From Euperipatoides rowelli (lineage: Eukaryota; Onychophora; Udeonychophora; Euonychophora; Peripatopsidae): a stretch of 10,141 nucleotides of DNA. The stretch lies in assembly GCA_003024985.2 (NCBI GenBank), contig PXIH01S0000842.1; one strand, written 5' to 3'. Of this stretch, positions 1 to 7,322 are shown one piece after another (position 1 is the first letter of the stretch; each line of letters starts with the position of its first letter). Made by a program: the position numbers and the translations under genes. The notes under the pieces are model-generated. The model ran no database searches. It was not told the origin of the DNA and saw only the letters and a program-made list of their open reading frames with translations.

Positions 1-1209
1 TAGCTATGCTGACTGGTGGCTTCTGCTGTGTGTAGCTTGTGATGAGACACAGTTGTATTCCTTATTAGGGATAGAACAATGTCCTCATTACAAAGCAGAA
101 AAATACTGATAGAGTATCTTTTTTTTTTCAATATATATATATGTAATATTTCAGATCTTAGAATCTATTAAACTATGGTATTTAAAAAAAAATGTACATA
201 TTTTGAATACTTGTGGGTTCTTTCCAAAGCAAAGGTTTTTAATTAAAAGAAGAAAAACTTTTTGATGAGTGATATTTTGTATAAAATGTTTTCTTTTAGT
301 ATACGTTTATTAGTTTAAACTAATTAAAAAATAATTACACTAGGCTATTAATAACAAAAGATACGTATAGAAATTAAGGAAAAAGAACGAGCATTACTTT
401 AAAGTTACAATAACCTCAAAATGTCTTGAGCAAATAGCTGCACAAATGCATATTCAGGATTGAGGATATTGTCTTGACCATTAACCAAGAGCAATTCTTT
501 TTTTTTTTTTGGTAATTTTTATCAAGTATTGCAATTTAAAAAAAAAAATTAAGAACAACAAATTTGTATTAGTATTAAATTTTCTAACAGATGATTATTA
601 CTGACAATTGATCTCAGCCAGATAAGTATTAGTGCGCCCCCCCCCCCACCCCCAAATAATAATCTTCACCCAAGTTTATAATTAAAGGAAGGATAATATG
701 GGATTTGAGGATGAATAAGTTAATTAAATGACATCACCAAGCTCTGTTATGTTCAAGAGCTATGCAGCAAATCTATTTTATTCTTCAATTTTTGCTCAAT
801 TGAATATTTAAATTTAGTCAACAGATTAGCTAAAGTTTGTCAAGATATTAATAAACATAGGCTATATTTAATCCTAATGATTAAAATGGTAGTATTTGTT
901 CCTGTTATCATCATTGCTCTAATATATTAGAAAAAAAAGTGGACATCTAAGATAAAAATAATTAGAAATAATGAATTGATGCACAACACAAATGATTACA
1001 AAGTAAAAGGAAGGTGGCATTGTTTCAAGTTTACATTGTTTAATTTTCTCACAGCGTAGGGATTTTTTTTTTTTTATGTCAACAGAATAAAAATTTACAT
1101 GATATTCATGAACCAGGAACACACTTATAAGATCATTTGACGAGTAAACATTTTGTCTGAAATGTATCATAAAGGTATTAGCAAAATAAAATAAAAATAA
1201 ATACTGTAC
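1..1209 (-). other. Intron of the UBR gene, partial, running off the left edge
   Basis: This follows the donor at 1209-1208 and is open at the left end. It is AT-rich with T or A runs (121-130, 499-510, 538-548, 1064-1075), an (AT)n stretch near 133-142 and a C11-A-C5 tract at 637-653. No exon of the UBR family and no transposon ends were recognised. The first 75 bases are richer in G and C, and readable on the minus strand, but do not resemble the next UBR segment. Confidence 0.7.
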
Positions 1210-1337
1210 CTAGGTTGCAAATCATCTGGCAATGTTCTAGGCTGTGGCCAGGTGAGAATTTCTATACAATAATCTAAACTACATTTAAATACAATTTTCG
1301 CCCTTTCCATTAATTCTTTAGGTAAATCATGATGATT
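1210..1337 (-). CDS. UBR2: UBR1/UBR2-type E3 ligase, internal exon (segment after the UBR box)
   Basis: A 128-base exon: 42 codons plus two bases. The acceptor is tattttcttttag before 1337, and the donor is CCTAG|gtacag at 1210/1209, which is weaker than the others. The peptide starts NHHDLPKELMERAKIVF and includes LDYCIEILTWPQPRTLPDDL. It aligns with the stretch after the UBR box in vertebrate UBR2 that reads roughly VEILTWEKESELPADL. This part leads towards the ClpS-like domain that recognises bulky hydrophobic type-2 N-degrons, but that domain is not in the window. The next family segment (around YYCMLFNDE) is not found between 1 and 1209, so the following exon lies to the left. Similarity is weaker than in the UBR box, but phase, order and the EILTW and LP-DL matches make the call safe. 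Confidence 0.88.
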
Positions 1338-1532
1338 CTAAAAGAAAATAAAAAATAAAACTTTTTTTTAAAAATGTAATGTTTTTATAAATATGTAATT
1401 GTTAATAAAAAAATAATACTCATTTCAGGTGTTTTTATATTCTACAAAGGACTACAGATTTTAACACAAGTACAATAACCTCCAATTCCTCATTATATTA
1501 CTCTTTTAGAGAGTTAAAAAAAAAAGGATTTA

Positions 1533-1540
1533 CTATACAG
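1533..1540. repeat. Left target-site duplication of the hAT-like element
   Basis: CTATACAG directly precedes the CAGGTGTC end. Its partner is CTATACAA at 2569-2576, a 7 of 8 match. Confidence 0.65.
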
Positions 1541-2020
1541 CAGGTGTCAATAACGTTGATTTCAGTCTACCGGTAGACCGTCTTTAACGCTTTTTGGTAG
1601 ACCGCCAATAATATACAGTATATTTCCTGTTAGTCCCAAATTTCAAAAACCATTGAAAAATCAATAATTAAAATAATAAATAATAATAAAGTTAAATAGT
1701 TTGTGTTTATACTAATAGTATTACTGTTTTTATTAAATAGTTGTATAATACGCATTTATACTGTCTGCTCTTCCGCTTTTAATAGTAAATAACTCCATCT
1801 AGTGATACGTTATTAAATTTCAATGCATGAGAAGAAAAACAATGATAAAAGCATTTCAAATTCAAAGTATGTTGCTCAAATATGTTTCATTTTGAAATTT
1901 GCAACCAAAAAGTGCTAAATGAAAATATGTTTGTTATAAATTAATCATTTTCTTGGACAAAAAAATTCCCATAATGATAATAACAAATCTCATATTACAT
2001 TTGAGTTTGTTTATAATCCA

Positions 2021-2106
2021 AATTGTTCTTTTTTTTAAAAAAAAATAAATCTCTTGATTTACATAAAGTTTAATTGTTCTTTTTTTTAAAAAAAAAAAAA
2101 AAAAAA
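2021..2106. repeat. Short direct repeat with T8/A-run blocks
   Basis: A 25-bp unit beginning AATTGTTC, then T8 and A9, occurs at 2021-2045 and again at 2072-2096, 51 bp apart. The second A run extends to 19. Each T8-A9 block is a perfect palindrome. It lies inside the hAT-like element. Confidence 0.85.
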
Positions 2107-2391
2107 GAGAAGTAAATTTCATTTGTTTTCTTTCTGAGTCTACAAATATCAACATTCATTAGAAATGCTTGTATCTTAAGCAGTATGGACTGGCCAAAGA
2201 ATAGATAAGAAATAAACTAATATTTTTTTTTTTTAAATATACTGTATAACTAAATACTTTATTTACAAAACTAAAAATTACAGCAAAGTATAAAAGCTTA
2301 AATTCAAACAAAATAATCAATAATCAAAAATTACAATATTTGTCCAGAATTTATAATTAAAATTTCAGACAATTTTTTATTTTATACTTTA

Positions 2392-2420
2392 CCCCCCCCC
2401 CCCCCCCCCCCCCCCCCCCC
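2392..2420. repeat. Poly(C) tract of 29
   Basis: Twenty-nine uninterrupted C on the plus strand, inside the hAT-like element. As the UBR gene is transcribed from the other strand, its pre-mRNA would carry G29 here. The length is likely unstable and hard to sequence exactly. Confidence 0.9.
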
Positions 2421-2568
2421 ACTAGGGAAATCGTCCATGAAACGACCCCCTACAAAATTTTGGTTCACCTCCTATTGCCCCTACACACTGTAATTTTTGA
2501 AAAAGTAGATCGCAGATGGATTTTCACTGGCAAAATAGATCTTATCTAAAGATTAGGTAACACCCCTG

Positions 2569-2576
2569 CTATACAA
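2569..2576. repeat. Right target-site duplication of the hAT-like element
   Basis: CTATACAA directly follows the ACACCCCTG end. Its last five bases are also the first bases of the neighbouring mariner-like element, so the hAT-like element landed on that element's end. Confidence 0.65.
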
Positions 2577-2594
2577 GGTGACCAAGAATTCACT

Positions 2595-2772
2595 TTACGA
2601 TAACCATTTAACATAACTGATGAAGCAAAAGTCGTATTCACATACTGTTTGTTCGACTTTGTTTATCAACTCAAAAATTTTTTATACGTCTTTACATGTG
2701 ACCCTTCTGTGGCACGAAACAGATCAAGGAGAAACTCAATTTCATTCCATGTGTTGGACAATCGTGAGCTTC
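2595..2772 (-). pseudogene. Transposase C-terminal remnant
   Basis: Read on the minus strand, the frame gives SNTWNEIEFLLDLFRATEGS, then HVKTY and a tail, ending at the stop at 2597-2595 inside the inverted repeat. W-x-E-I-x-F/Y-R-x-D-x-C-R-x-T-x-G-x-H is the usual closing segment of mariner-like and related transposases. Here the expected Arg is Leu and the expected Cys is Phe. An upstream in-frame stop (tga) precedes the fragment, so it is broken. It shares orientation and element with the N-terminal fragment at 2885-3091. Confidence 0.55.
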
Positions 2773-2884
2773 AATGAATAACATGGTGTATCATCGACTT
2801 TGGTAACTATAACAGGCATGCAACATTCCTTATTAACTTCCTGGACTAAATTGAAAGGATAGCCTGACACATGACAAATGACCT

Positions 2885-3091
2885 TTAACCTGCACTCCTG
2901 CAGTAAACATCCAGGCACCATGTGTACCTATACTCCATGCATGGATTGTTAGGTACACATGGTGGTTCTTTCCCATACGCTGTTCGATATTTGCGTTTGA
3001 CAGTTATTTGAGATTCTGTTTCGGCCAGCCATACAACACATTGTTCTTTTTCTTGTATTAAAAACGCCTTGTGGCGCCATCTATAGAACAA
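2885..3091 (-). pseudogene. Transposase N-terminal helix-turn-helix remnant (DUF4817-like)
   Basis: The reading frame from about 3070 gives IQEKEQCVVWLAETESQITV followed by KRKYRTAYGKEPP. This is the pattern of the DUF4817 DNA-binding region of invertebrate mariner-like transposases: an E-x-x-x-C-V-x-W-x-x-E-T-x-S start, a basic R-x-Y turn and a G-K-x-P-P end. After EPP the frame runs into a palindrome (2916-2964) and loses similarity, stopping at 2887-2885. The helices expected next and the DDD/E catalytic domain are missing. The family call comes from recalled motif shape, not a search. The ATG at 3091 is not necessarily the original start. Confidence 0.6.
2916..2964. repeat. Hairpin-forming inverted repeat with inner palindrome
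   Basis: The arms CACCATGTGTACCTA (2916-2930) and TAGGTACACATGGTG (2950-2964) are perfectly complementary over 15 bp. The 19-base loop contains the perfect palindrome TCCATGCATGGA (2934-2945). It lies in the mariner-like element where transposase similarity stops. Confidence 0.92.
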
Positions 3092-3263
3092 ATAAAAACT
3101 TTTTTTTTTTGTCCGGAGATTTTACCCTGTACTAAAGAGAGAAAACAATTACAAATTTGAGCAGATAAATTGCAACAAATGGTTCGTGGGTACAACTTTT
3201 GGTTAACGAGTTACTTATGTTAAATCATTATCATAATGGTATAGTAATTCTCGACACCCTATA

Positions 3264-3930
3264 ACAACAGAAGCATGATAGAAATAATTTTTTGAATTAA
3301 CCTGTGATTAAACAGGAAGTATAATATATGAGGGGTTATTGCAGTTGTTTAAAAATCTACACATATTAAATGATCGGGGATAAAAAGGACTGGTTACCTG
3401 ATTATATTTCCCCCTCACCTTTAGTAAACTGAGAGAAGGAAAAAAAAAAGTCCTGGGAAATATATTTTTTGAAAATAGAGTGAATGGAAGACAAGGTGTC
3501 ATAAAGGCAGATCAAGAAACTTGGGAGAGGGACTATTCCAACTTAATCCCTGGAGGATAGTGTACAGACAGCAGATGCAATAATCCCCAGCAAGGCACAT
3601 CCTGTTATTTTTTTTTTTTTTAAATATTTCTCAATGGATCAGAATAATTTTATTATTATACATAATAGGGGCAAATTTTTCTCAAAATAGATCAATTCTG
3701 TAAATTGGCATTCTTAATCTTAAGTCAAGGAATAGAAAAACTAAGACACTGTACGAAATTTTTGGGACATAAACAAACACAACAATATAAAGTGATCATG
3801 TTTCAATCTTTCAATATTTTTTTCTATCCCATCCCTCGTCAATTTCTAAAGAATAATTTAGTTAAACTCGTACAATCTTGAATTAAAATTCCAACTAATG
3901 ACCGATTGAAAGGAATGAGACATAACTCAC
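3264..3930. other. Intronic sequence without recognised features
   Basis: AT-rich intron between the mariner-like element and the exon at 3931. It holds an A9 run near 3440 and a T14-A3 run at 3608-3624. A 64-codon minus-strand frame at 3308-3502 starts MTPCLPFTLFS and is low complexity, with no recognisable family. Confidence 0.6.
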
Positions 3931-4041
3931 CTTTCTATTCCGATTTTCGACACCCTGCCGATGGACTTCACAATAAGCATCTGTTTTCCATGCCTCTGTA
4001 TCACCACAATCACAATAACCCCCTCCACCAGACGTGCTCAT
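3931..4041 (-). CDS. UBR2: UBR1/UBR2-type E3 ligase, internal exon (end of UBR box)
   Basis: A 111-base exon of exactly 37 codons, phase 0 at both ends. The acceptor is tttttctatttag before 4041, and the donor is AAG|gtgagt at 3931/3930, close to consensus. It begins [18 protein letters not shown], the most conserved signature of the UBR box, followed by KTDAYCEVH, which gives the final zinc Cys and His (residues 24 and 27). The two Asp of the CDCGD stretch are, in solved UBR1/UBR2 boxes, contacts for the N-degron amino group and side chain. All expected ligands are present, so a working type-1 N-degron binding domain is inferred. The last ten residues ([10 protein letters not shown]) are a polar, poorly conserved linker. 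The ATG at the exon start is an internal Met, not a start codon. Confidence 0.95.
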
Positions 4042-4302
4042 CTAAATAGAAAAAGACAGAACAAATAGTGGAAACAAATTTATAATGTGGTAATATACAC
4101 TCTACACCAACCTCAAATAATGAGCATGTCATATTTGGGTGGATTTTAATTAAATTAAATAATATACTGTACTATTATGCTTTTCTTTTTTCACATTAAT
4201 TTGATATTGCCAATATTTACTGTAAATCAGCAATGGAGAAATTAGGATAATATTGTATTAATAATGTGACAAAGATGTTTAAATTTGTGGGTTTTTTTTT
4301 TT

Positions 4303-4336
4303 AAAAAAATTAGTACTGTACAGTACTAAATTTTTT
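4303..4336. repeat. Long palindrome centred on GTACTGTACAGTAC
   Basis: TTAGTACTGTACAGTACTAA (4310-4329) is a perfect 20-bp palindrome. Beyond one mismatch (4309/4330), the A run at 4303-4308 pairs with the T run at 4331-4336, so nearly 34 bp can fold. A T11 run (4292-4302) precedes it. Confidence 0.92.
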
Positions 4337-4435
4337 TTTTACTACCAATGTAGGATTCTAGCCAGCAAATACAGTTTGTCAGAAAAACAAATTACCGTAG
4401 AATGCCGACCAAGAGCGCCCCACCAAGCAAGGGCG

Positions 4436-4449
4436 CCCCCCCCCCCCCC
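4436..4449. repeat. Poly(C) tract of 14
   Basis: This extends one of the CAAGGGCGCC motifs, which ends in C. It is probably an expansion of that short C run. Confidence 0.9.
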
Positions 4450-4622
4450 TATTTCTTGTCAAAACATAGGTATATAGCGCCATCGCTGAACAAGAGCGCC
4501 ATCACTGCATTTTGACTTTTTTATCACTCTGAAGGAAATCCAAGGGGTATCCAAGCAAGAGCGCCCCCCTAGATTTTTGCTTCCTTTTACCTCATTTAAG
4601 GTTCAGGACAGGGTATCCATAC

Positions 4623-4803
4623 AAGAGCGCCATGTAAAAATTTACATGTCACCAGCTGACATTATTATGCTGTGACGTCATTTTTATGTGTTTTATATCA
4701 TCTCATATATTGTAGCTTTTATGAATAACGTTGAATCCTCATAAGCAGAACGAAAGAGGCCTGTAAATTAAAAAGTAAAAGTTTTAATTTACATGGCGCT
4801 CTT
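4623..4803. repeat. Internal inverted repeats of the motif element
   Basis: AAGAGCGCCATGTAAA (4623-4638) is perfectly complementary to TTTACATGGCGCTCTT (4788-4803). Within it are two smaller hairpins: CATGTAAA/TTTACATG at 4631-4648 with a 2-base spacer, and TGTAAATTAAAA/TTTTAATTTACA at 4762-4793 with an 8-base loop. Confidence 0.88.
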
Positions 4804-5083
4804 ACTTGGCACAACCTTTAATTGATGTGTGACATCATGTTTTAGTGTGTACCAGCCATTTTCCTAAAGTTTTGAGAAGCATGTCCAAGCAAGGGCGCCG
4901 TTTTGAAAAACAATCTTTTTAAAGAATTCAAAGTGTATCCAAGCAAGAGCGCCATGTCCATTTTGCAATGCATTGTGGTAAATCTAAGGTTTCTTAGCAT
5001 GGAGCCGAACAAGAGCGCCTCCCCCTTTTCCCCCCAAACGAATGATAAGAGCGCATGCGCCCTTGCTCGGCATTTTACGGTAA

Positions 5084-5997
5084 ATGTAGTCTGAGAGAAG
5101 TGGCACACCTGGTCCCCCTTATTTGATTAACACACACACTTTCCTGTTATCAAAAAATGTCACAGCACTCAACAATAACTTTTCAAATTATGGTACTCAT
5201 GGGCTATTATATAGGCCATAAGTTAGGGTAATAATTTTTAAATAAAAATAGCTTAAATTCAAACAAAATGTTTTTCAAATATAAACAATCACCTAAGAAA
5301 TGCTTCTTGTGATTAAAAACATTCACTATATTCGCAAATAACAAAAATGCGTGCAAGTTTAACGGAGAAAGGAATTTACATTTAACTTACTAATCCATAG
5401 CTGAAATCAGAATTGAAATCTTCAGCACTTTAATTTGTAGCATCGTTAATTACTTTTTTTAAAATGGGTAGTATAATAATAAAAATAAACCATTAAAGAA
5501 AATATAATTAAAGTATTCAATTTTAGACGTTTTAGGAGCTGTCAGGATGTATTCCAAACTGCAAGTGTGTACAATAATCTCAAATCAAGTCCATTAATGC
5601 CTTCTTTGAATAAAGCTCTCAATGTTTATAGTTATCATGCAATTAAGCAACTTCCTTACATACAGTAAATCACACATTATGAATATTTTTTTTTACATAC
5701 AGTAAATCTTTAATTTAAAAAATCCGCCTATAAATTGTAACCCTTGAAGTGCTATCAAAGTTTGTTTTCTACATCCAATACATGACTGTGAATCATATAT
5801 GATTATCTAAATATCACCCAAGAATCTAGTTTATAAAATATGTATTTTGTAATCACACAAAAAGGTATGGGGTAAAACCTTTAGGACCGTGTTTTGGACT
5901 TTAATAGTTCTTGCACTTCAAGATTTCCTGTGATTTGTACAACATGTAGTGTGCTATTGAATGAAAGGGTGTCTGTGACTCATGAAATTATTAGATG
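5084..5997. other. Intronic sequence with short repeats only
   Basis: AT-rich and without exons. A 16-bp exact direct repeat, TTACATACAGTAAATC, lies at 5656-5671 and 5693-5708. A 20-bp match to the hAT-like element lies at 5250-5269. No transposon ends were found around them. Confidence 0.6.
5656..5708. repeat. Direct repeat of 16 bp, 37 bp apart
   Basis: TTACATACAGTAAATC occurs at 5656-5671 and 5693-5708. The intervening bases end in a T run (5686-5694). Only two copies exist, and the function is unknown. Confidence 0.88.
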
Positions 5998-6005
5998 ATT
6001 TAAAG
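5998..6005. repeat. Left target-site duplication of the hAT-type MITE
   Basis: ATTTAAAG, identical to 6247-6254. Confidence 0.88.
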
Positions 6006-6246
6006 CAGGAGCCTTCAACCTTTTTTTGTTTACCGCCCAGTTCAACAGATTTTGGAGAGATTGCAATATGCCACCGCCACCCTGACCTCGTCGGATTTTA
6101 AGAGTTTTTTTTTTTAGTTGTCTGGATGTTTTGTTGCCTTCTTGTCGGATTTGATGAGCTTTTCTTTTAGTTGAATTTCATTACCGCCCACCAAAAATCA
6201 TAAAACGCCTACTGGTGGGCACTAAGTACCATGTTGAAGAACACTG
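6006..6246. mobile_element. hAT-type MITE, 241 bp
   Basis: The ends are CAGGAGCCTTCAACCTT and, read inward from the right, CAGTGTTCTTCAACATGG. They share CAG-G---CTTCAAC, the style of hAT termini. A perfect 8-bp target duplication, ATTTAAAG, lies at 5998-6005 and 6247-6254. Subterminal ACCGCCCA motifs occur near both ends (6032-6039 and 6183-6190), with a partial CGCC/GGTGGGC pair near the right. A direct repeat starting CTCGTCGGATTT (6087-6120) and CTTGTCGGATTT (6141-6173), period 54, fills the middle. There is no coding capacity; movement would depend on a transposase from elsewhere. Confidence 0.88.
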
Positions 6247-6254
6247 ATTTAAAG
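6247..6254. repeat. Right target-site duplication of the hAT-type MITE
   Basis: ATTTAAAG, identical to 5998-6005. The perfect match points to a fairly recent insertion. Confidence 0.88.
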
Positions 6255-7322
6255 TCATGATAGACTTTACTCACCCTTAAATCTCTGGTCAAAGTGGTCA
6301 AAAATTGATTCTAATAATCATGTATCTTTGACTACATTTCCAAGCAGGTCTAGGTAAGTATTTTTTTTTTTCAAATATTCTTTCTTAGCCAAGTATTAGC
6401 CTACAATTATATTTTTTTCAAAGCAGTCATTTTTCCTAGAAATTTACAAACAAAAATAGTGATTGATTATTATACTTGGCAATAACAACAAAAATTAAAT
6501 TTGTTACTAAAATTGCCCCTAAACATATGATTAAACCGTACCACAGTTAGAAAGTAATGAACCTAAAGGATTTGGATACAGTGGTAGTAATAGTGTATAT
6601 GCTGCCACCAAATCAATTGCTAATATGTTTATATTTAAAATTACCTTTATTTTCTATGTCATCTTTGAGGCTGGAAAAGTGGCAACTGTGCAAATAGCAC
6701 AGCCCCACCACACAAAAATAAAATATCAATCATTTTTAGGTTAAGTCATTGTTACACATCTAGGTATTTAATATGTTGTACATACGTATGTATTGATAAT
6801 AATGAAACGATACTTAAAAGAGAGTTTCATTAAGCAGATGCTGATTGGTCCAGAAGATCGTCTGCTCTTTATGTTTTGAATGGATATGTAGTGTTATGTT
6901 TTATGTATCCTGTTATAACTTTATTATTCAATTAATAAATTATTGGAACTTATGTTAAAATAGCTGGATAAATATATTTATTCAAACTTCCTATTGAGGT
7001 TGACAGCATATAAGGCATTTTATTGAAAAAGCTATTAAATTTAATAATACAGAGTAGCCTAATATTTGCATCCTTAATAATAATTGCTATCCAATTTCTG
7101 ATTTTTTTTAAAAAAAAAAAAAAAACTGAAGTATTAAAATAAATTATTTAGTATGACTAAAAGCATTTTTTTATCCATTTGCCACCAGGACCCCAGACAT
7201 CTTTCCAAATATCCTGACAATATACAACTTGTTTTCATTATAAGGTATGCTCATGTACAGTATTCTTTTTAGGACTGGACAATTTTATTACACCAGCAAA
7301 TAAAATAATTAAATGAATCTAC
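6255..7322. other. Intronic sequence without recognised features
   Basis: AT-rich intron up to the donor at 7322. A small hairpin, CTGTGC-aaata-GCACAG, lies at 6686-6702, and T8-A16 at 7102-7125. No exon or transposon end was seen on either strand. Confidence 0.6.

Larger units (their letters stand above)
1541..2568. mobile_element. Non-autonomous or decayed hAT-like DNA transposon
   Basis: The ends are CAGGTGTCAATAAC at left and, read inward from the right, CAGGGGTGTTACC. Both are of the CAGgggTGTc type common in hAT elements. The flanks are an 8-bp direct repeat with one mismatch, CTATACAG at 1533-1540 and CTATACAA at 2569-2576, as hAT insertion predicts. Subterminal GGTAGACCGCC motifs (1596-1606, and within the palindrome GTCTACCGGTAGAC at 1565-1578) are echoed on the right by GTAGATCGC (2505-2513) and ATAGATC. 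Such repeats often bind transposase. No transposase reading frame remains; the middle is AT-rich with a 51-bp-spaced repeat and a C29 run. The superfamily is inferred from ends and target size. Confidence 0.72.
2572..3261 (-). mobile_element. Degenerate mariner-like (DUF4817-type) DNA transposon
   Basis: The left end reads TACAAGGTGACCAAGAATTC and the right end, reverse-complemented, reads TAGGGTGTCGAGAATTAC. The inverted repeats extend inward about 45 bp with small indels: GATAACCATTTAACATAACT at 2599-2618 pairs with GATAATGATTTAACATAAGT, read from 3232 to 3213. AGGGTGTCnAGAA-type ends flanked by TA are typical of mariner-like elements with a DUF4817 helix-turn-helix. Two transposase fragments on the minus strand agree in orientation: an N-terminal one at 2885-3091 and a C-terminal one at 2595-2772. 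At about 690 bp it is far shorter than a full element, so the catalytic centre is deleted. Confidence 0.75.
1338..3930 (-). other. UBR intron between exons 3931-4041 and 1210-1337
   Basis: A 2,593-bp phase-0 intron bounded by gtgagt at 3930 and ag at 1339-1338. About two thirds is transposon: the hAT-like element at 1541-2568 and the mariner-like element at about 2572-3261. The remainder (1338-1532 and 3264-3930) is AT-rich sequence with a T14 run at 3608-3621. The part 3380-3600 is less AT-rich, but shows no conserved coding potential. Confidence 0.85.
4410..5065. repeat. Dispersed CAAGAGCGCC motif array
   Basis: Ten-base GC-rich motifs stand out from an AT-rich background, spaced 18 to about 170 bp apart. 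Most are in one orientation. The copies nearest each end point inward, as expected of terminal or subterminal transposase-binding sites. Confidence 0.85.
4395..5080. mobile_element. TA-flanked inverted-repeat element with CAAGAGCGCC motif array
   Basis: The left end CCGTAGAATGCCGACCAAGAGCGC pairs with the right end, whose reverse complement begins CCGTAAAATGCCGAGCAAGG. TA lies outside each end (4393-4394 and 5081-5082), fitting a TA target duplication. About eleven copies of CAAGAGCGCC, or variants with one change, lie inside: forward at 4410, 4428, 4491, 4556, 4622, 4890, 4944, 5010 and 5046; inverted at 4795 and 5056. Three sit in a longer unit, GTATCCAAGCAAGAGCGCC (4547, 4613, 4935). No transposase is encoded, so it is a non-autonomous DNA element of about 690 bp. 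The design resembles other marine-animal and fish elements with CCGTATTT ends and GCGC repeats, possibly pogo/Tigger-related; that is inference. Confidence 0.75.
4042..7322 (-). other. UBR intron between exons 7323-7401 and 3931-4041
   Basis: A 3,281-bp phase-0 intron inside the UBR box, from gtagat at 7322 to ag at 4043-4042. It contains the CAAGAGCGCC element (4395-5080), a hAT-type MITE (6006-6246), a long palindrome near 4320 and several T/A tracts. Between 5084 and 5997 and between 6255 and 7322 only AT-rich sequence and short repeats were seen. Confidence 0.85.

Noticed and set aside
1-75. Readable, less AT-rich minus-strand stretch considered as the next UBR exon
   Set aside because: The peptide (around NKEYNCVSSQATHS) does not match the expected YYCMLFNDE segment, and no clear acceptor or donor pair bounds it.
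890-930. AATGATGAT on the minus strand, resembling the family's FNDE segment
   Set aside because: The matching frame has a stop directly upstream and another soon after, and the other family residues are missing.
919-1170. 83-codon minus-strand frame
   Set aside because: Low-complexity hydrophobic and Lys-rich translation of AT-rich intron sequence, with no similarity to the next UBR segment and no suitable splice borders.
1934-2155. 73-codon minus-strand frame
   Set aside because: Translation of T/A runs inside the hAT-like element (Phe and Lys strings), not a gene.
3308-3502. 64-codon minus-strand frame beginning MTPCLPF
   Set aside because: Intronic, no family, and it crosses a homopolymer run; no support beyond the absence of stops.
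4039-4041. ATG at the first codon of exon 3931-4041 as a translation start
   Set aside because: It directly follows a pyrimidine-rich acceptor and lies inside the UBR box, so starting there would remove most zinc ligands.
4410-5065. CRISPR-like array, because of the repeated GC-rich decamers
   Set aside because: The spacing is irregular, the units are only 10-20 bp, some copies are inverted, and the host is an animal. The pattern fits transposase-binding motifs in a DNA element.
4842-5108. Open frames of 88 codons (minus) and 63 codons (plus)
   Set aside because: Both overlap each other and the GC-rich motif array of the inverted-repeat element. The peptides have no recognisable family and owe their openness to the repeated CAAGAGCGCC units.
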